17,090 bases of DNA from CAZCPB01 sp964500365. GTDB lineage: Bacteria > Planctomycetota > Phycisphaerae > Phycisphaerales > UBA1924. The notes under the pieces are model-generated. The model made no database searches, had not been told where the DNA came from, and was given only the letters and a program-made list of their open reading frames with translations. The position numbers and the translations under genes are program-made. Within the stretch, counting starts at the first letter, position 1. The number at the start of each line of letters is the position of its first letter. Shown in pieces: positions 14,443 through 17,090 of the stretch. The stretch spans positions 1 through 17,090 of the forward strand of contig CAZCPB010000066.1 in assembly GCA_964500365.1 (NCBI GenBank). Direction: 5' to 3'.

Positions 14443-15014
14443 GTGAGCAGCTCCTCGCTCGTGCGCTCGCGCAGTCTGACGAGCGCCCGGCTCAGGGCGG
14501 ATTTGATGGTTCCCAGGGGAGTGTTCAGGTCCTGCCCGATCTGACGCAGCGTCTGGCCCCGCAGGTACGCCCGCGTGACCACGGTCCGCTGCAGTTCGGG
14601 CAGCGTGTCGATCCGTTTGAGCAGCATCGCGAGGCGCTCGTCCCGCTCCGACTCGCTGCGCGTCGCGCCGGCCGGGCCGGTAACCGGCGTGGGGGCGGTG
14701 TCGAGGGACGATGCCTTCACGCGGGCGCGGCTGCGGCGCAGCTTGTCCACGAGGTGCCGGCGCGTGATGAGCATGACCCAGGTCACAAGCGCGGCGCGGT
14801 CCGGGTCGTAGCGCTCGGCCGTCCGCCAGAGCCGCACGAAGACCTCCTGCACCGCGTCCTCGGCCTCGGCCCGAGTCGGCATCGATTGAAACGCCATGCG
14901 GTACACCAGCGACCCGAAACGGTCGTACAGATCCGCCACGGCCTTCTCGTCGTTGGCCGCGACCCGGCGCATCAGCGCCAAATCACGCGCGTCTTGCTCG
15001 GTGTTCTGGCTCAT
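14439..15014 (-). CDS. ECF RNA polymerase sigma factor
   Basis: 191 residues. Sigma region 2 spans about 24-95, with DAVQEVFVRLW at 53-63 as the core-binding/-10 recognition helix. Region 4 spans about 128-183, with LPELQRTVVTRAYLRGQT and the helix-turn-helix TLRQIGQDLNTPLGTIKSALSRA. A Ser/Thr/Pro-rich linker joins the two. LGTIKS and the RskA-like partner point to the SigK/ECF19-type neighbourhood, but group assignment would need a profile search. Only a weak ribosome site is seen before ATG 15014. An extended -10 candidate, TGG-TACTGT, lies about 70 bases upstream on the minus strand. The regulon is unknown; autoregulation is usual for the family but not shown here. Confidence 0.95.
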   Translation of the reverse strand: MSQNTEQDARDLALMRRVAANDEKAVADLYDRFGSLVYRMAFQSMPTRAEAEDAVQEVFVRLWRTAERYDPDRAALVTWVMLITRRHLVDKLRRSRARVKASSLDTAPTPVTGPAGATRSESERDERLAMLLKRIDTLPELQRTVVTRAYLRGQTLRQIGQDLNTPLGTIKSALSRALVRLRERTSEELLT

Positions 15015-15286
15015 CTCGCGATGCCCACCCGCGCGCCAAGAACGGCCGCGAGCACTCGATCACCCCGGAGACCCGGCCCCGGGCACAGTACCATCGTCCA
15101 CCGGGTTTCTGTACGCCTTTTTTGTCCCGCAGGATCCGCGGATGTGAAGGGTATCAACACTACCGGACAAAGGCCAATCAACTTGTGTGATCATTTGGGG
15201 TTTTTTTTCGCCTTGCAGAGATTTCATGCAACCGATACCCTGTGCACGGGCTCGAACCTCGTAGGACATGGGGAGGCGGGGGCCTG
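15015..15286. other. Structured divergent intergenic region (sigma factor / pseudopilin)
   Basis: This 272-base gap is richer in A and T than its surroundings. It contains ATCCGCGGAT, a perfect ten-base palindrome, at 15134-15143; an inverted repeat GGGTATC (15149-15155) / GATACCC (15234-15240); an eight-T run at 15201-15208; and a small TTGCA/TGCAA hairpin at 15213-15231. Two -10-like elements on opposite strands overlap around 15085-15094. The plus-strand leader before the pseudopilin gene could fold around the outer inverted repeat. I matched it to no known riboswitch. No gene is supported here. Confidence 0.5.
15085..15093 (-). promoter_or_regulatory. Candidate extended -10 (TGG-TACTGT) of the sigma/anti-sigma operon
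   Basis: On the minus strand TGGTACTGT has the TGn extension and a TAC-type hexamer, as before the phosphatase and cyclophilin genes. It would give a leader of about 60 bases to ATG 15014. On the plus strand the overlapping TACCAT (15089-15094) is a matching element facing the pseudopilin gene, so the site may fire in both directions. Inferred from sequence only. Confidence 0.4.
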
Positions 15287-16093
15287 ATGCAAGATCGCAG
15301 CGGCAACCAGGCTGGATCGTGTGGCGTGCGCGCCCTCAGGGCTGGCGCTTTCGGCCGCGCTTTCACGCTTGTGGACGTGCTGGTTTCGATCGCGGTCATC
15401 GGGATCCTGATCGGGCTCCTGATGCCCGGACTATCGCGGATCAATGCCCACGCCCGGCGCGTGGTGTGCTCGTCCAACGTCCGCCAGATCGGCCTCGGGC
15501 TGTCGATGTACGCCTCGGACTATCAGGGCAATCTCCCGCCGAGCACGTACCTGCCGGTGGGAAGTTCCGCGAGTCCGCCGCAGCCGCAGGAGATGATGGA
15601 GCTCCGCCTGGAGGGCATGTCCGTCGCGACCGTCGGCGGCGCGTGGGACGGGCTGGGGCACCTCGTCCGCAACGACTACCTCAACGCTCCCAAGCTCTTC
15701 TACTGCCCGTCGCACCGTGGCAATCACCCTTTCTCTCGTTACTCCGACCGCTTCGGCGACTACAAGGGTGGCGTCGTCAGCAATTACCACTTCCGCGGTG
15801 TCGGTCCCAACGGCTCGCGCAATCTCTACCACATCGAACCGGCCGAGGCGGCGCTTGTCGCCGACGGCATGGCGACCCGCCTGGACTACAACCACCGCGT
15901 GGGCATCAACGTGCTCCGCGCTGACCAGGTGGTCATCTGGATCGATGATCCGCGCCAGGAACTCGCCAACTCGCTCCCGGGCGACGAGGGCGAAGCAGGC
16001 TCCTCCGCCGCGGTCCAGCAGGCGTGGGACACGCTCGACAAGAAGAGCGGAAGCAGCAACAACGATTCTGACAACGGCGGCAAGGGCAGCTGA
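15287..16093 (+). CDS. Prepilin-type pseudopilin-like protein
   Basis: 268 residues from ATG 15287, with GGAGG and further G-rich sequence upstream; a GTG at 15242 is in frame but less likely. After a 25-residue basic leader comes the prepilin signal A-FTLVDVLVSIAVIGILIGLLMPGL: cleavage would fall before Phe26, with Ala at -1 and Asp instead of the usual Glu at +5. The segment after the hydrophobic helix, CSSNVRQIGLGLSMYASDYQ at 61-80, is typical of planctomycete pseudopilin-like proteins. HRGNHPF, YHFRGVG, DGMATRL and NHRVGINVL follow, resembling the H-x-DG-type C-terminal domain. The tail is low-complexity Ser/Asn/Asp/Gly. A prepilin peptidase should process it, and it may act in a type II secretion or pilus-like system; no other parts of one are in the window. 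Confidence 0.88.
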   Translation: MQDRSGNQAGSCGVRALRAGAFGRAFTLVDVLVSIAVIGILIGLLMPGLSRINAHARRVVCSSNVRQIGLGLSMYASDYQGNLPPSTYLPVGSSASPPQPQEMMELRLEGMSVATVGGAWDGLGHLVRNDYLNAPKLFYCPSHRGNHPFSRYSDRFGDYKGGVVSNYHFRGVGPNGSRNLYHIEPAEAALVADGMATRLDYNHRVGINVLRADQVVIWIDDPRQELANSLPGDEGEAGSSAAVQQAWDTLDKKSGSSNNDSDNGGKGS

Positions 16094-16132
16094 GTCGGGC
16101 GCCTGTGTGCCTGACATCGGCGGGCCGGCCGG

Positions 16133-16141
16133 TGGTACAGT
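16133..16141 (+). promoter_or_regulatory. Candidate extended -10 (TGG-TACAGT) of the cyclophilin gene
   Basis: TGGTACAGT, with TGn extension, ends six bases before ATG 16148 and there is no Shine-Dalgarno sequence. Transcription would start at or next to the ATG. No -35 is obvious. Confidence 0.5.
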
Positions 16142-16147
16142 GCGCCC

Positions 16148-17090
16148 ATGGCTGGCACGTCACGGCTGGTCTTGATCGCGGCGCTGGGCGCGGCCCTCGC
16201 CGCCGGGTGCGCGGCACCGGTACGGTGCGGCGAGTCCTTGGCACCGGAGCGCCTCTATAACGGCGTGCACCGCCCCGTGTGGGTCCGCGTTCCCCACGGC
16301 CACGATCTGGCGATCGCCCTACTCGACCCCCTCAAGGACCGCGCTCTGGCGATCGCGCCGTGCTCGCCCGGGCGATGCGACCTCGCGGCGATACTCCCGG
16401 AAACGGGAAGCGCCGGCCTTCGCGGGGTCCGCTACGCCAGCTCCTTTCGGGCGGCACGCCCGTCGGGCCGGCGCTCGTGCTCCAGCCCCTGCTCAGCCCG
16501 CGCACCGCGGCGCTCGTCGAGCCGGCGTCCGGGCGCGCCTATTGGATCGACGAGGCGACGGGGGCCCGTGCGTTCGACGCGAAGGAGGGCGCTTTCCGGT
16601 TCTACAGCGAGTCCGTCACGGCCAACTCGGGTCTGCGCGTCTATCCCGAGAAGCGCGTCATCGTGGAGTCGTCGCTCGGCGAGATGGAGTTCGCCCTGCG
16701 CCCCGACGCCGCGCCGAACACGGCGTTCAACTTCCTTCACCTCGCCGAGCACGGGCTCTACACGGACACCGTCGTGCACCGCGTCGTCGCCGAGGGCCGC
16801 GACGGGCACCCGTTCGTCATCCAGTTCGGCGACCCCACGGGCACCGGGGACGGCACGCCCGGGTACGCGATCGACATGGAGCCGACGACGCTCGAGCACG
16901 ATTTCGGGGTGATCTCCATGGCCCGCGACAGCGAGCCCAACACCAACGGATGCCAGGTCTTCGTGTGCCTGAGCCGCGAGGGCACGGCCCGCCTGGACGG
17001 GAGGTACTGCGCGTTCGGGGCGCTGGCCCGGGGCGCGGAGGTGGTCCGTGCGATCGCAGGCGTGCCCGTGGTCGAGGGCACCGACCGGCC
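16148..17090 (+). pseudogene. Cyclophilin-type peptidyl-prolyl isomerase lipoprotein, frameshifted, 3' end beyond window
   Basis: The first part, from ATG 16148, encodes a signal peptide with lipobox LAAGC (Cys21) and a sensible domain to about 16438 (ending RGVRYA). Past that, the same frame turns into Ser/Arg-rich noise and stops at 16912. The neighbouring frame takes over at 16438 with QLLSGGTPVGPALVLQP and continues, rich in G/C at third positions, to the window edge. It carries a cyclophilin domain: VIVESSLGEMEF, APNTAFNFLHL, VVHRVVAEG, HPFVIQFGDPTGTGDGTPGY, GVISMARD, NTNGCQVFVCL and LDGRYCAFGALARGAEVV. One lost C near 16436-16441 would explain the switch. Cyclophilins catalyse proline cis-trans isomerisation; this one would act in the envelope. 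It may be a true pseudogene or a sequencing error, and the clean domain on both sides favours a recent event or error. Confidence 0.82.

Noticed and set aside
15060..15269. 69-codon minus-strand frame in the sigma/pseudopilin gap
   Set aside because: No ribosome site, signal or family resemblance, and it runs through the T-run and inverted repeat. Kept as intergenic.
16148..16912. Reading the unbroken 254-codon frame as the real protein
   Set aside because: Its second half is Ser/Arg-rich with no motifs, while the neighbouring frame carries an intact cyclophilin domain, so a frameshift is the better reading.

Overview
The window is high-GC, gene-dense bacterial DNA. Its gene content suggests a member of the Planctomycetota, most likely the Phycisphaerae. 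The pointers are a PVC-type propeller/HEAT/cytochrome c dehydrogenase next to a DUF1080 (3-keto-disaccharide hydrolase) lipoprotein, a planctomycete-style prepilin-like protein, an ECF sigma factor with a RskA-like membrane anti-sigma factor, and many lipoproteins. No rRNA, tRNA, CRISPR array, insertion sequence or phage gene was seen. The taxonomic placement is inferred from gene families, not from a marker gene.

Layout. (1) 1-500, minus: 5' end of a Wza-like polysaccharide export lipoprotein, cut by the window edge. (2) 802-3790, plus: lipoyl synthase (lipA), two related small lipoproteins, and a WTHxAHL protein of unknown function that overlaps the preceding stop codon. (3) 3833-7103, plus: the large cytochrome c dehydrogenase-like protein, overlapping a DUF1080 lipoprotein. 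(4) 7158-8996, plus: a membrane SpoIIE-type PP2C phosphatase and a stand-alone HD-GYP protein, each with its own apparent promoter. (5) 9008-10395, minus: aldose 1-epimerase and an EVE-domain protein as a two-gene operon. (6) 10503-10970, minus: a short cysteine-rich membrane-anchored protein with a clean intrinsic terminator. (7) 11308-13458, plus: a 716-residue protein with a huge cytoplasmic coiled coil and two membrane segments flanking a Wzz-like outer domain. (8) 13582-15014, minus: ECF sigma factor and its anti-sigma factor. (9) 15287-16093, plus: prepilin-like pseudopilin. (10) 16148 to the edge, plus: a cyclophilin-type peptidyl-prolyl isomerase lipoprotein broken by a one-base frameshift.

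How the genes relate. The dehydrogenase and the DUF1080 protein overlap by 14 bases and probably act together on oxidised sugars outside the cytoplasmic membrane. The sigma and anti-sigma genes overlap by an ATGA and form a classical regulatory pair. The phosphatase and HD-GYP genes look like regulatory or second-messenger signalling. The partial Wza-like gene and the Wzz-like coiled-coil protein both point to extracellular polysaccharide, but they are about 11 kb apart and may be unrelated.

Most of the window is ordinary chromosomal housekeeping. What deserves a second look is the coiled-coil/Wzz-like protein with 18 near-uninterrupted heptads, a recurrent TAC-type -10 element placed 6 to 12 bases before start codons that lack a Shine-Dalgarno sequence (suggesting leaderless transcripts), the Cys-rich protein, the paralogous lipoprotein pair, the cyclophilin frameshift, and the structured sigma/pseudopilin intergenic region.
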